Below, one piece after another: positions 7,599-14,852 of a stretch of DNA of 14,853 bases. Origin of the DNA: Desulfocapsa sp. (GTDB lineage Bacteria; Desulfobacterota; Desulfobulbia; Desulfobulbales; Desulfocapsaceae); NCBI GenBank assembly GCA_029942265.1, contig JAOZTO010000011.1:1-14853 (forward strand), written 5' to 3'. Under the pieces are notes generated by a model. The model did no database searches and was not told the DNA's origin. It worked only from the letters and a program-made list of their open reading frames with translations. The position numbers and the translations under genes were made by a program. Position 1 is the stretch's first letter; every line of letters starts with the position of its first letter.

Positions 7599-8455
7599 TT
7601 TTCCCCTCGAAAAAATGCTACGGCAAGGGGTGCAATTTCATCGAATTTATCTTCAAGTATATAGTGCCCCCCATCCTGAAAATAATGCATTTTTGCACCA
7701 GGAAAGCGTGTACACCATTCAGTATAAAACAGATCGTTAAAACAGAAATCCTGTCCTCCCCAACAGAGTAACATGGGAAGTGGCCGTTCTTGAAGTTTTT
7801 CAACTCCTTTTTCAACTTCAAGTAAGGTTGTGTAAGATGGATGGTCTAAGGTAAGGGGTATATCTTCAACAAAGGATGACACTGCGATACGGTTATTCCA
7901 GGAATCATACGGAGCAAGATATGCCTTTGCAATATCGCTCTTCATTTTTTTTGTAACAGCCATGTACACGGCAGGGCCTGCAAATCCGTTCAATCCACGT
8001 ACTAAAAATTTCCCAACGAGTGGCCATCGACACACCTGTATTCGAAAAGGTATGCGTTGTGATGGAAAAGCAGCGGTATTAAGAACCATGGCACGTGCCA
8101 GACCATTGGGGTTTTTTGCAGCGACTCCCATTCCGATAGCTCCTCCCCAATCATGCACAACAAGAGAAAACGAATGAATCCCCAAATTCTGTAAAAGAGC
8201 ATCAAGGTTATCGATATGATTCTTCAGACAATAGTCATAGTTCTGCGGTTTATCGGAAAGCCCACAACCCATATGATCAATTGCAATAACTCTGTGGTCC
8301 TTGGAAAGGAGCTTTATTAGCCGGCGATAATAAAAGGACCAGGTGGGATTACCATGAACCATTATTATTGCATCGCCCTCCCCCTCGTCAATATAGTGGA
8401 GTTTATGCTTGTCAGGTGTGAAATAATTCGATTGAAAGGTATACTCTGGATACAC
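7595..8455 (-). CDS. oleB: OleB: alpha/beta-hydrolase beta-lactone decarboxylase
   Basis: OleB decarboxylates the beta-lactone made by OleC to a cis-olefin and CO2, the final step of the pathway. The 286-residue protein resembles haloalkane dehalogenases, the known relatives of OleB. HGNPTWS (34-40) supplies the oxyanion/halide-like site, HDWGG (101-105) has the nucleophile Asp102 instead of serine, Asp236 in GGQDF is a candidate acid, and GGHYILED has the catalytic His264. The start is GTG at 8455. No in-frame ATG lies upstream before a stop, and no clear Shine-Dalgarno is visible. It is the first gene of the ole operon, 145 nt after lepA on the same strand, and its upstream region holds two inverted repeats. 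oleA, often the gene before oleB, is not here. By sequence alone a haloalkane dehalogenase would be possible; the neighbours decide for OleB. Confidence 0.87.
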   Translation of the reverse strand: MYPEYTFQSNYFTPDKHKLHYIDEGEGDAIIMVHGNPTWSFYYRRLIKLLSKDHRVIAIDHMGCGLSDKPQNYDYCLKNHIDNLDALLQNLGIHSFSLVVHDWGGAIGMGVAAKNPNGLARAMVLNTAAFPSQRIPFRIQVCRWPLVGKFLVRGLNGFAGPAVYMAVTKKMKSDIAKAYLAPYDSWNNRIAVSSFVEDIPLTLDHPSYTTLLEVEKGVEKLQERPLPMLLCWGGQDFCFNDLFYTEWCTRFPGAKMHYFQDGGHYILEDKFDEIAPLAVAFFRGEK

Positions 8456-8474
8456 GATATAATGATATGGTTTG

Positions 8475-8523
8475 GTAACTATTCAGTTACAGTTCAGTAT
8501 TTTGCCAATTATTTGATATTGGC
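8475..8523. promoter_or_regulatory. Two inverted repeats in the lepA-oleB gap
   Basis: The 145-bp gap holds GTAACT-ATTC-AGTTAC (8475-8490, 6-bp perfect arms, 4-nt loop) and GCCAAT...ATTGGC (8504-8509 and 8518-8523, 8-nt loop). The first centre is about 27 nt upstream of the oleB GTG, the second about 59. Neither is followed by a T-run on the minus strand, so they are not typical terminators. They could be operator half-sites or mRNA leader hairpins for the ole operon. A TATCAT box 6 nt before the GTG (minus strand) would give a nearly leaderless message, but its -35 is poor. The repeats are seen; their role is unknown. Confidence 0.3.
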
Positions 8524-8600
8524 TGAAGTTACATGGTTTGAAGCTTATAGGCTGTTTCTGAAGAGCTGTAGACTACCTTGAGGCACCCTTGAAAAAAAAG

Positions 8601-10394
8601 TTATTGCTCAGATTTCAATACAGCAAGAAAAGCTTTTTGTGGAATATCGACATTCCCAACAGTTTTCATACGTTTTTTACCAGCTTTCTGTTTTTCAAGC
8701 AGCTTTCTTTTTCTACTTACATCACCACCATAGCACTTGGCCGTAACGTCTTTTCGAAGTGCTGAAATGTTGGTTCTTGCCACAATGGTTCCACCTATGG
8801 CAGCCTGGATAGCGATTTTAAACATCTGCCTTGGGATTTCTTCTTTTAGGCGTTCACAGGCTCGTAACCCTCTGGCTCTGGCATTGTCACGATGCGCTAG
8901 TTGTGAAAGTGCATCTACAATTTCACCATTCACGAGTATGTCAAGTTTTACAAGATCGCTTTTGCGATAATCAAATAATTCATAATCGAAAGACCCATAC
9001 CCTTGAGTAATTGATTTAAGCTTATCATAAAAATCATAAATTACTTCAGCCAAAGGTAGTTCGCAGTTGAATTCAATTCGCCCCGGCATGGGATAATGAT
9101 AATTGGTGTTTTCGCCTCGTCGTTCCATACAGAGAGTCATAAGAACTCCCATATATTTTTCAGGTATTAGAATAGTTGCTTTAATATAAGGTTCTTCAAC
9201 CCTATCAATAAGCATTGGGTCTGGAAAATAGGCAGGATTATCAACTTCAATCATAGCCTCATTTTTTAAATAAAAATTATATTTAACAGACGGCACTGTG
9301 AGGATAAGAGAAATGTCGAATTCACGTTCAAGCCTTTCCTGAATGACTTCCAGGTGAAGGAGGCCAAGGAATCCGCATCGAAACCCAAAGCCAAGCGCAG
9401 CAGATGAATCTTTTTGGAATGTGAGTGCTGCGTCGTTTAACTGTAGTTTTTCAAGTGCGGTGGCAAGGTCTTCGTATTCATCAGTTGAAATTGGGTAAAT
9501 CGATGAAAAAACAACCTGTTGGATCTCTTTAAATCCTTTTAAGGCCTCCTTGCAGGGAGCATCCGTGAGTGTTATCGTATCGCCTGGCCTTGTGTCACTG
9601 ACGGTTTTAACACCTGCGAGTATGTAACCAACATCACCTGCATTTAATTTTTTTACAGGTTCCCGCTTAAGTCTAAATAGCCCAACCTCATCGACTCGAT
9701 ATTCTACATTGTTTGACATAAAGCGTATAATATCCCCTGCTTTGATCATTCCGTTAACGATTTTCAATGAGATTATAGTTCCACGGAATGGGTCGTAATT
9801 AGCATCAAATATTAAAGCTTGTAGAGGAGCTTTTATGTCACCTGTTGGTGGTGGAATAAATTTGACGACAGCTTCGAGGATAGCTTCAACTCCGACACCG
9901 GTCTTTGCTGAACATTGTTGAATAAGTTCAGCATCTAATCCTAAATCATCTTCAATTTGCAATGCGACACCTTCTGGATCAGCTGAAGGCAAATCAATTT
10001 TGTTAATAACCGGGATTATGTCCAAATCATTTTCCATCGCAATGTACAAGTTAGCCAGTGTTTGCGCCTCTACCCCCTGAGCCGCATCAACGAGAAGCAA
10101 CGCACCTTCACAAGAACTAAGAGCTCTGGATACTTCATAACTAAAATCTACATGGCCGGGAGTATCAACAAGATTGAGGATATACTCTTTTCCATCTTTT
10201 GCTGTGTATGGCAGGCAGATTGTTTGACTTTTTATAGTGATACCACGTTCTCGTTCGATATCCATATTGTCGAGTAATTGATCCTGAAAATCCCGATCAG
10301 TTACCTGTTCACAGTATTGAATCATACGGTCAGCGAGAGTGGATTTGCCATGATCAATATGGGCAATAATTGAAAAGTTTCGAATATTTTGCAT
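8601..10394 (-). CDS. lepA: Elongation factor 4 (LepA), back-translocating GTPase
   Basis: LepA/EF4 is a ribosome-binding GTPase that acts during translation and ribosome assembly, especially under ionic or other stress. The 597-residue length is standard. Visible GTPase motifs are AHIDHGKS (G1, about residues 11-18), RERGITI (switch I), DTPGHVDF (G3), [10 protein letters not shown] (G4) and CSAKTG (G5). The EF-G-like domains follow, then the LepA-specific C-terminal domain with [20 protein letters not shown] and the [10 protein letters not shown] end. The start ATG matches the family's usual N terminus ([17 protein letters not shown]), although no strong Shine-Dalgarno is evident. It is divergent from rpoH. 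LepA is often paired with lepB (signal peptidase), but here the next gene is oleB. Confidence 0.97.
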   Translation of the reverse strand: MQNIRNFSIIAHIDHGKSTLADRMIQYCEQVTDRDFQDQLLDNMDIERERGITIKSQTICLPYTAKDGKEYILNLVDTPGHVDFSYEVSRALSSCEGALLLVDAAQGVEAQTLANLYIAMENDLDIIPVINKIDLPSADPEGVALQIEDDLGLDAELIQQCSAKTGVGVEAILEAVVKFIPPPTGDIKAPLQALIFDANYDPFRGTIISLKIVNGMIKAGDIIRFMSNNVEYRVDEVGLFRLKREPVKKLNAGDVGYILAGVKTVSDTRPGDTITLTDAPCKEALKGFKEIQQVVFSSIYPISTDEYEDLATALEKLQLNDAALTFQKDSSAALGFGFRCGFLGLLHLEVIQERLEREFDISLILTVPSVKYNFYLKNEAMIEVDNPAYFPDPMLIDRVEEPYIKATILIPEKYMGVLMTLCMERRGENTNYHYPMPGRIEFNCELPLAEVIYDFYDKLKSITQGYGSFDYELFDYRKSDLVKLDILVNGEIVDALSQLAHRDNARARGLRACERLKEEIPRQMFKIAIQAAIGGTIVARTNISALRKDVTAKCYGGDVSRKRKLLEKQKAGKKRMKTVGNVDIPQKAFLAVLKSEQ

Positions 10395-10457
10395 AATTAT
10401 TACAATGAAATTGGGTAGAGATTGGTAAAATATGATAGAATCTACAATAACCGCCTG

Positions 10458-10485
10458 ATTTTAACATAAAAAAACAAACTGTAAA
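10458..10485 (-). promoter_or_regulatory. Candidate sigma-70 promoter for lepA
   Basis: On the minus strand TTTACA (10485-10480) and TAAAAT (10463-10458) are separated by 16 nt. Each differs from the consensus hexamer at one position. The box lies about 64 nt upstream of the lepA ATG. No transcript data support it. Confidence 0.4.
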
Positions 10486-10500
10486 GTAAATATTCGGATA
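10486..10500. repeat. 15-bp partial match to the inner end of the terminal repeat
   Basis: GTAAATATTCGG at 10486-10497 is identical to 14800-14811, and the match extends to 14 of 15 bases (to 10500 and 14814). It lies between the candidate lepA promoter and the rpoH TATAAT. It may be a remnant of the element's end or a chance AT-rich match. Confidence 0.35.
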
Positions 10501-10517
10501 AGCATTACTGTTTGTTA

Positions 10518-10523
10518 TATAAT
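10518..10523 (+). promoter_or_regulatory. Candidate -10 box for the rpoH operon
   Basis: A perfect TATAAT lies 68 nt before the rpoH ATG, in the lepA-rpoH divergent region. No good -35 hexamer is found 16-18 nt upstream (the sequence there is close to tcggata), and there is no extended -10 TG. An activator or a second, unrecognised promoter may be used. I see no clear sigma-32 consensus (CTTGAA / CCCCAT) in this gap. Confidence 0.35.
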
Positions 10524-10591
10524 GATTGCCTTTTCTGGTAGCATTAGTAATAATGGAAAGTTAATTAAAGATCTATAGCGAGACAAAGAAT

Positions 10592-11578
10592 ATGAGCTCT
10601 AATACAAAAAATACAAAAAATACAAAAAAAACGACAGAACTCTCCAAGACACCACCTCAGGAGAATCCTCTAGTTGCCTTGTCGGAAGACACTAATCTTC
10701 CAGCAGTGAGCAACCCTGCGTTGCATCGATATTTGCAGGAAATTAGCCAGTATGAACTTCTCAGTCGTGAAGAAACTGATGAGCTTGCAATTCGTTATCG
10801 TGAGGGAGACGATCAGGACGCAGCATATCGGCTTGTATCTGCAAATCTTCGTCTGGTTGTTAAGGTAGCTATGGATTTCCAAAAATACTGGATGCAAAAT
10901 TTCATGGATTTGATCCAGGAAGGTAATGTTGGTCTTGTTCAGGCAACTAAAAAATTTGATCCCTATCGTGGTGTGAAATTTTCATATTATGCGGCGTATT
11001 GGATCCGAGCCTATATCCTTAAATTTATAATGGATAACTGGCGTCTTGTTAAAATCGGAACTACACAGGCTCAGCGTAAATTATTTTTCTCTCTTAATAA
11101 AGAAAAAAAACTTCTTGAATCTCAAGGCTTTAAACCTGAAGTAAAATTACTTGCCGAACGACTAAGCGTTAAAGAAAGTGAAGTCATTGAAATGAGTCAA
11201 CGGATGGATAGCTGGGATGTTTCACTTGAAAGTCCGGTTAGAGCTGATTCCGAGGATGAACAAAAAAGTTTCCTACCATCTAATGGCCCGGAAATTGAAG
11301 ATATAGTTGCTGGTGAAGAGATGAAAACTTCTCTTGCAAAGCTACTGACTATCTTGAAAGAAAAATTAAATGAAAAAGAAAAAATGATACTTGAAGAGCG
11401 GTTACTTACTGACGAACCCTTGACTTTACAAACGATTGCTGATCGTTTTGGTATTTCAAGGGAACGTGTTCGTCAGATTGAAGTAAACCTGTTAAAGAAA
11501 ATGAAAAAATATCTCGAAGTCGAAATGCCAGACATTGTCGACTTTTTTGATGGAAAACGGATGGTTCAAAAATCATGA
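10592..11578 (+). CDS. rpoH: RpoH-type RNA polymerase sigma factor (sigma-32 family)
   Basis: This group of sigma factors directs RNA polymerase to heat-shock promoters. The 328-residue protein has a low-complexity N-terminal tail (about 1-35), then NPALHRYLQEI (region 1.2/2.1), LVSANLRLVVKVA and DLIQEGNVGLVQATKKFDPY (region 2.2-2.3), FSYYAAYWIRAYI (region 2.4), the RpoH-box-like QRKLFFSLNK (161-170), region 3 and a region 4.2 helix-turn-helix, TLQTIADRFGISRERVRQIE (about 278-297). The QRKLFF motif separates RpoH from RpoD and RpoS. It is about 40 residues longer than E. coli RpoH, from the N-terminal tail and the region around 215-245. Its last 4 nt overlap the next gene's start (ATGA), so the downstream genes are probably co-transcribed. 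Confidence 0.87.
   Translation: MSSNTKNTKNTKKTTELSKTPPQENPLVALSEDTNLPAVSNPALHRYLQEISQYELLSREETDELAIRYREGDDQDAAYRLVSANLRLVVKVAMDFQKYWMQNFMDLIQEGNVGLVQATKKFDPYRGVKFSYYAAYWIRAYILKFIMDNWRLVKIGTTQAQRKLFFSLNKEKKLLESQGFKPEVKLLAERLSVKESEVIEMSQRMDSWDVSLESPVRADSEDEQKSFLPSNGPEIEDIVAGEEMKTSLAKLLTILKEKLNEKEKMILEERLLTDEPLTLQTIADRFGISRERVRQIEVNLLKKMKKYLEVEMPDIVDFFDGKRMVQKS
10601..10627 (+). repeat. Three tandem AATACAAAA units at the start of rpoH
   Basis: Three exact 9-bp units follow the second codon after ATG, encoding NTKNTKNTK, and run into an A-tract (10624-10630). A change in unit number would keep the frame and only alter tail length; slippage in the A-tract would shift it. The repeat is seen directly; variation is inference. 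Confidence 0.9.
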
Positions 11579-12753
11579 AAATCCCATTATTAGATTTAGG
11601 CAGTCAACTCACCCCACTACGTGATGAAATTATTGAAGCAGTAACAAATGTTATAGATTCAACTACCTACATTCAAGGACCTGAAGTACTTGCACTTGAG
11701 AATGAAGTAGCTGAATATTGCAATGCGGCCTGTGCCATCGGAGTCTCCAGTGGTACGGATGCACTCCTTGTTTCCTTGATGGCTCTTGGAATTGGGCCTG
11801 GTGACAGGGTTCTTACTACATCGTATTCCTTCTTTGCCACTATGGGGGTTATCTTACGCTGTGGTGCGACACCAGTCTTTGCTGATATCGATCCGACCTC
11901 ATTCAATATAGATCCTTCTGCCATGGCAGTAATTCTTGAAAAGGATACAAAAAAAACAATCAAAGCTATCATTCCAGTTCATCTTTATGGTCAATGTGCT
12001 GATATGGGTGAGATTATGGCTCTCTCAAAAAAACACGATATCCCCGTCATTGAAGACGCTGCACAGGCAATTGGTGCTGATTACCCTTCTGCATCTGGGG
12101 AATGGCTCCGGAGTGGTAGCATTGGACTTGCCGGTTGTTTTTCTTTTTTCCCAAGTAAAAATCTTGGTGGTATTGGCGACGGAGGGATGGTTGTAAGCAA
12201 TAATATTGAATTTGGAGAACGTATTCGCAAGCTCCGTAACCATGGTGCTGAGCCCAAATACTATCACGCAGAAATTGGTGGGAACTTTCGACTTGACCCC
12301 ATTCAAGCCACAGTATTACGTATTAAACTTAAACATCTTGAAAAATGGCACGCTGCAAGAAGAAGTAATGCCAAAACCTATAATGATCTTTTGTCGAAAA
12401 CTTCCCTTGTTTCAGATGATATAATCACACTCCCCACTGCTGTGTACCAAGATCAGGCAGAACAATCAGCAGCGCCTACAATCAATCATCACATATACAA
12501 CCAATATGTTTTAACTGTTGATAAAAGGGATGATCTTGTTAGCTTTCTTAAATCAAAAGATATTGGCTGTGAAATTTACTATCCGCTCTGTCTGCACGAG
12601 CAGGAATGTCTCGCAAATATAATAGAAAAGCCGGTGTTGACTCATTCGGAGAGTGCGGCTCGTTCTACTATTGCCTTGCCTATCTACCCTGAATTAACTT
12701 TTGAAATGCAAAATTATGTGGTTGATACTATTATTACATTCTACAAAGATTAA
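11575..12753 (+). CDS. DegT/DnrJ/EryC1/StrS family PLP-dependent sugar aminotransferase
   Basis: Enzymes of this family transfer an amino group from glutamate or glutamine to a keto-sugar nucleotide, giving amino sugars for O-antigen, capsule or other glycans. The 392-residue protein is of normal length. IPLLDLGSQ (3-11) is the typical start, GVSSGTDAL (56-64) binds the PLP phosphate, EDAAQAIGA (160-168) has Asp161 for the pyridine nitrogen and Gln164, and FFPSKNLGGIGDGG (191-204) has the PLP lysine at 195. GGNFRLDPIQA is also conserved. The ATG overlaps the rpoH stop by 4 nt. The exact sugar cannot be told: no nucleotide-sugar dehydratase, oxidase or acetyltransferase lies beside it. Confidence 0.9.
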   Translation: MKIPLLDLGSQLTPLRDEIIEAVTNVIDSTTYIQGPEVLALENEVAEYCNAACAIGVSSGTDALLVSLMALGIGPGDRVLTTSYSFFATMGVILRCGATPVFADIDPTSFNIDPSAMAVILEKDTKKTIKAIIPVHLYGQCADMGEIMALSKKHDIPVIEDAAQAIGADYPSASGEWLRSGSIGLAGCFSFFPSKNLGGIGDGGMVVSNNIEFGERIRKLRNHGAEPKYYHAEIGGNFRLDPIQATVLRIKLKHLEKWHAARRSNAKTYNDLLSKTSLVSDDIITLPTAVYQDQAEQSAAPTINHHIYNQYVLTVDKRDDLVSFLKSKDIGCEIYYPLCLHEQECLANIIEKPVLTHSESAARSTIALPIYPELTFEMQNYVVDTIITFYKD

Positions 12754-12781
12754 AAACGTAGTTTTGTTATATCGTAAATTT

Positions 12782-14164
12782 ATGATGCGAAAACAATTGT
12801 TTGTTTTGACTGGTTCATTTTTCTTGTCTCTCTTGCTTGGAAATGTCTATCTCCTTGCTACGTCTCACGCTGTCGAATCAGTCTCATTGGAACCTCTCGT
12901 TGAAAATCATAAAGTGTTGGTGAAAAATATCACTGATACGCCGCTGTGGATGACAATATGGGATCAGGCTAGAGAAGCTGCAAAACATGAAAATGATCTT
13001 GAGGCACTTGATCTGTATCGAGAACTTTTTTCTTTAAAACCACAGGTTGAAGAAGCTCTTCGGGAATATGCGATCATACTGATGAACCTCAAGCATTGGC
13101 AGGAAGCTAGCCGTGTAACCCAGAAACTGCTGGAAATTGATCCTGTTTCCCTTGAATATCAGATGTTCAGTGGGCGTATTGCTTTGGTTCAGAAGCGTTA
13201 TCAAAGTAGTACTCAATTTTTTGGACAGGTATACAATTCTTCACCTGACGGTCCGTATTCAATTGAGGCATTAAAAGGACAGATTATTGGTTTACGACGG
13301 ATGGGGCGCCATGATATGGCCTACCCATTAATGGAACAACTCTACCTTATAATTCCTCATGAAGAGCAGTTGATTAGAAAACTTGCTCGATTAAGTAAAA
13401 AACTAGGGTTTGATGAAAAAGCTCTTACCTACTACACCCTACTTCTAACTGAATTTGAGCCAACTCCTAGGGATTTGTTAGAGAGTGAGCCTCTATTTGT
13501 AGATGCTGGATCGACAGAATTTTCACTCAAATGCTGGACAGAGTATCTTGCTACTTATCCATATTATATACCTTTTCATGACAAAATCTCAAAATATTAC
13601 CTTGATAACGAATTGCAACAAAAGGCGTTACCGCACCTACTTATTCGTATTGCTCATGGTGAAGCAAACTCTGAGATTTTCTTACAAACTGGTAACTTAT
13701 ATTTATACGAGGAAGGACGTCCCGATAAAGCGCTGTATTATTACGAGGAATTCAGAAAAAGAAACCCTGACAACAAACAGGTTGGGCTGGAAATCCAAAA
13801 AATTCAAACTGTTCTCGCCAATGATTTATTGATTATTGTAGAAAATGAAGGTGCATGGAGTTTATGGCGTGATTTGGCCAAAGTAATTCCTGATCGTTTA
13901 GCAATTTATTATTCAATTGCTGAACAACTTGAAGAGCTTGGACGAAAAAAGGAATTGCTTGAAGTGCTCCAGATCATACAGATTCATAACCCTGATGATC
14001 AGAAAACTCTCTTTAAGTTGGCACGCCTCTACTTTGAACTTGGCTACAACAGTGCTTCCCTTGATACCTTGGAATTATTACTTCCTGAAGAGCAAACGGG
14101 AAAAGAATATCTGTTCCTTTTAGCCGAAATATCTAAAGAAAATGGGAACATACAAGCGCATTAG
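12782..14164 (+). CDS. TPR-repeat protein with N-terminal signal or membrane anchor, unknown function
   Basis: I do not recognise a named family. The start is set at ATG 12782 (another ATG follows at 12785) because it puts basic residues directly before a hydrophobic segment (about 6-27), a signal peptide or single anchor. This gives 460 residues. From about residue 60 to the end the protein is helical repeats, with TPR-like units such as NDLEALDLYRELFSLKP, KHWQEASRVTQKLLEIDP, GRPDKALYYYEEFRKRNP and ELGYNSASLDTLELLLP. The repeats are spread over the whole length with degenerate stretches between. It begins 28 nt after the aminotransferase gene with no obvious Shine-Dalgarno and is probably in the same operon. 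TPR proteins next to glycan genes often act as periplasmic scaffolds for polysaccharide assembly, but nothing here proves that. Confidence 0.75.
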   Translation: MMRKQLFVLTGSFFLSLLLGNVYLLATSHAVESVSLEPLVENHKVLVKNITDTPLWMTIWDQAREAAKHENDLEALDLYRELFSLKPQVEEALREYAIILMNLKHWQEASRVTQKLLEIDPVSLEYQMFSGRIALVQKRYQSSTQFFGQVYNSSPDGPYSIEALKGQIIGLRRMGRHDMAYPLMEQLYLIIPHEEQLIRKLARLSKKLGFDEKALTYYTLLLTEFEPTPRDLLESEPLFVDAGSTEFSLKCWTEYLATYPYYIPFHDKISKYYLDNELQQKALPHLLIRIAHGEANSEIFLQTGNLYLYEEGRPDKALYYYEEFRKRNPDNKQVGLEIQKIQTVLANDLLIIVENEGAWSLWRDLAKVIPDRLAIYYSIAEQLEELGRKKELLEVLQIIQIHNPDDQKTLFKLARLYFELGYNSASLDTLELLLPEEQTGKEYLFLLAEISKENGNIQAH

Positions 14165-14226
14165 ATTACTGACATTTCAACGTAACTGAAAGAAAAACAT
14201 ACTTGATTGTATAGTTTTAAGAATCC

Positions 14227-14286
14227 ATCACTAATGTTTTGTAAATAGTTTCTGTGAAGTGATACTTTACAGGATTTTGTTTTTTT
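14227..14286 (+). promoter_or_regulatory. Interleaved inverted repeats and T-run before greA
   Basis: Two 6-bp inverted repeats interlock: ATCACT (14227-14232) with AGTGAT (14258-14263), and TGTAAA (14240-14245) with TTTACA (14266-14271). The second is followed by TTTTGTTTTTTT (14275-14286). The order A-B-A'-B' allows two exclusive hairpins or a pseudoknot in RNA. It might be a weak terminator or attenuator after the TPR gene. A faint promoter reading is also possible (TTGTAA, 16 nt, GATACT at 14261-14266). Stems are short and AT-rich. Confidence 0.25.
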
Positions 14287-14288
14287 AT

Positions 14289-14292
14289 GGAG
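14289..14292 (+). promoter_or_regulatory. Shine-Dalgarno that fixes the greA start
   Basis: GGAG ends 6 nt before ATG 14299, the best ribosome-binding site nearby. An in-frame ATG at 14287 overlaps it and would add four residues (MEIT) with no Shine-Dalgarno of its own. Confidence 0.65.
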
Positions 14293-14298
14293 ATAACA

Positions 14299-14784
14299 AT
14301 GGTAGAGCGAGTGCCGATGTCCAAGACAGGACATCTGAAGTTAAAAGAAGAACTGAGTCACCTTGAACGAGTTGAACGACACACTGTTGTCAAGGCTATT
14401 GAAATTGCAAGGGAACATGGTGACCTTAAAGAAAATGCAGAATACCATGCGGCCAAAGAACGACAGGGGATGATTGAAGGTCGTATCATGGACTTAAAAG
14501 ACAAACTTGGTAGAGCTGAAGTTATAGATTGTACACTGGTAAGCTGTTCACGAGCTGTTTTCGGAACTGTGGTTGAATTACTTGACATGGATACAGATGA
14601 GGAAGTAGTTTATCAGCTATTAGGCTCCGAGGAATCTGATGTGAAAAAAGGATCAATTTCAGTTTTTTCACCGTTAGGAAAAAGTATTCTCGGCAAGGAA
14701 GTAGGAGATGATGTTCTGGCAAAAACTCCTGGTGGTACAAGAGAGTTTGAGCTGATTTCTATCTCATCATCCACATTCAAATAA
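14299..14784 (+). CDS. greA: Transcription elongation factor GreA
   Basis: GreA enters the secondary channel of RNA polymerase and stimulates cleavage of backtracked RNA, freeing arrested complexes. From ATG 14299 the protein has 161 residues, close to the usual 158. The N-terminal coiled coil (about 8-75) contains AREHGDLKENAEYHAAKERQ with the acidic tip Asp/Glu residues of the DLKENAEY motif that holds the catalytic magnesium. The C-terminal FKBP-like domain has VFGTVVELLDMDTDEEVVYQ, ISVFSPLGKSILGKEVGD and KTPGGTREFELISI. It lies 134 nt after the TPR gene and may have its own promoter. The right terminal repeat starts 15 nt after its stop. Confidence 0.95.
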   Translation: MVERVPMSKTGHLKLKEELSHLERVERHTVVKAIEIAREHGDLKENAEYHAAKERQGMIEGRIMDLKDKLGRAEVIDCTLVSCSRAVFGTVVELLDMDTDEEVVYQLLGSEESDVKKGSISVFSPLGKSILGKEVGDDVLAKTPGGTREFELISISSSTFK

Positions 14785-14799
14785 TAGCATCTGTTCAGC

Positions 14800-14852
14800 G
14801 TAAATATTCGGCTAGCCCCCCATCTTCGTTCGATCCGGCTTGTTCACATATG
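14800..14852. repeat. Right copy of the 53-bp inverted repeat
   Basis: This is the inverted counterpart of 1-53, with one mismatch. Read on the minus strand it encodes the same open frame as the left copy (CEQAGSNEDG, then LAEYL) but hits TGA soon after its inner end, so the shared part could be coding sequence of an element or a non-coding repeat. It begins right after greA with no terminator hairpin between. Confidence 0.85.

Noticed and set aside
7595..8455. Haloalkane dehalogenase as the identity of the alpha/beta-hydrolase
   Set aside because: The catalytic Asp and HGNPTW motifs are shared by OleB, and the overlapping oleC and oleD genes decide in favour of OleB.
8354..8581. Small plus-strand ORF across the oleB start and the lepA-oleB gap
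   Set aside because: It is antisense to oleB for much of its length, has no recognisable motif or Shine-Dalgarno, and looks like a chance frame.
11673..12306. Antisense ORFs within the aminotransferase gene
   Set aside because: They are frame shadows of a well-supported coding sequence.
12701..12781. Longer start for the TPR protein overlapping the aminotransferase gene
   Set aside because: It would put 27 residues ahead of the signal-like segment; ATG 12782 gives a normal basic-then-hydrophobic N terminus.
14287..14298. Earlier ATG for greA
   Set aside because: It overlaps the Shine-Dalgarno of ATG 14299, and the GreA family begins close to the MVERVPMS version.
1..14852. Composite transposon bounded by the inverted repeats
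   Set aside because: The content is core chromosomal genes (tolB, lepA, rpoH, greA) with no transposase or cargo, so shared repeat ends are better read as assembly limits.
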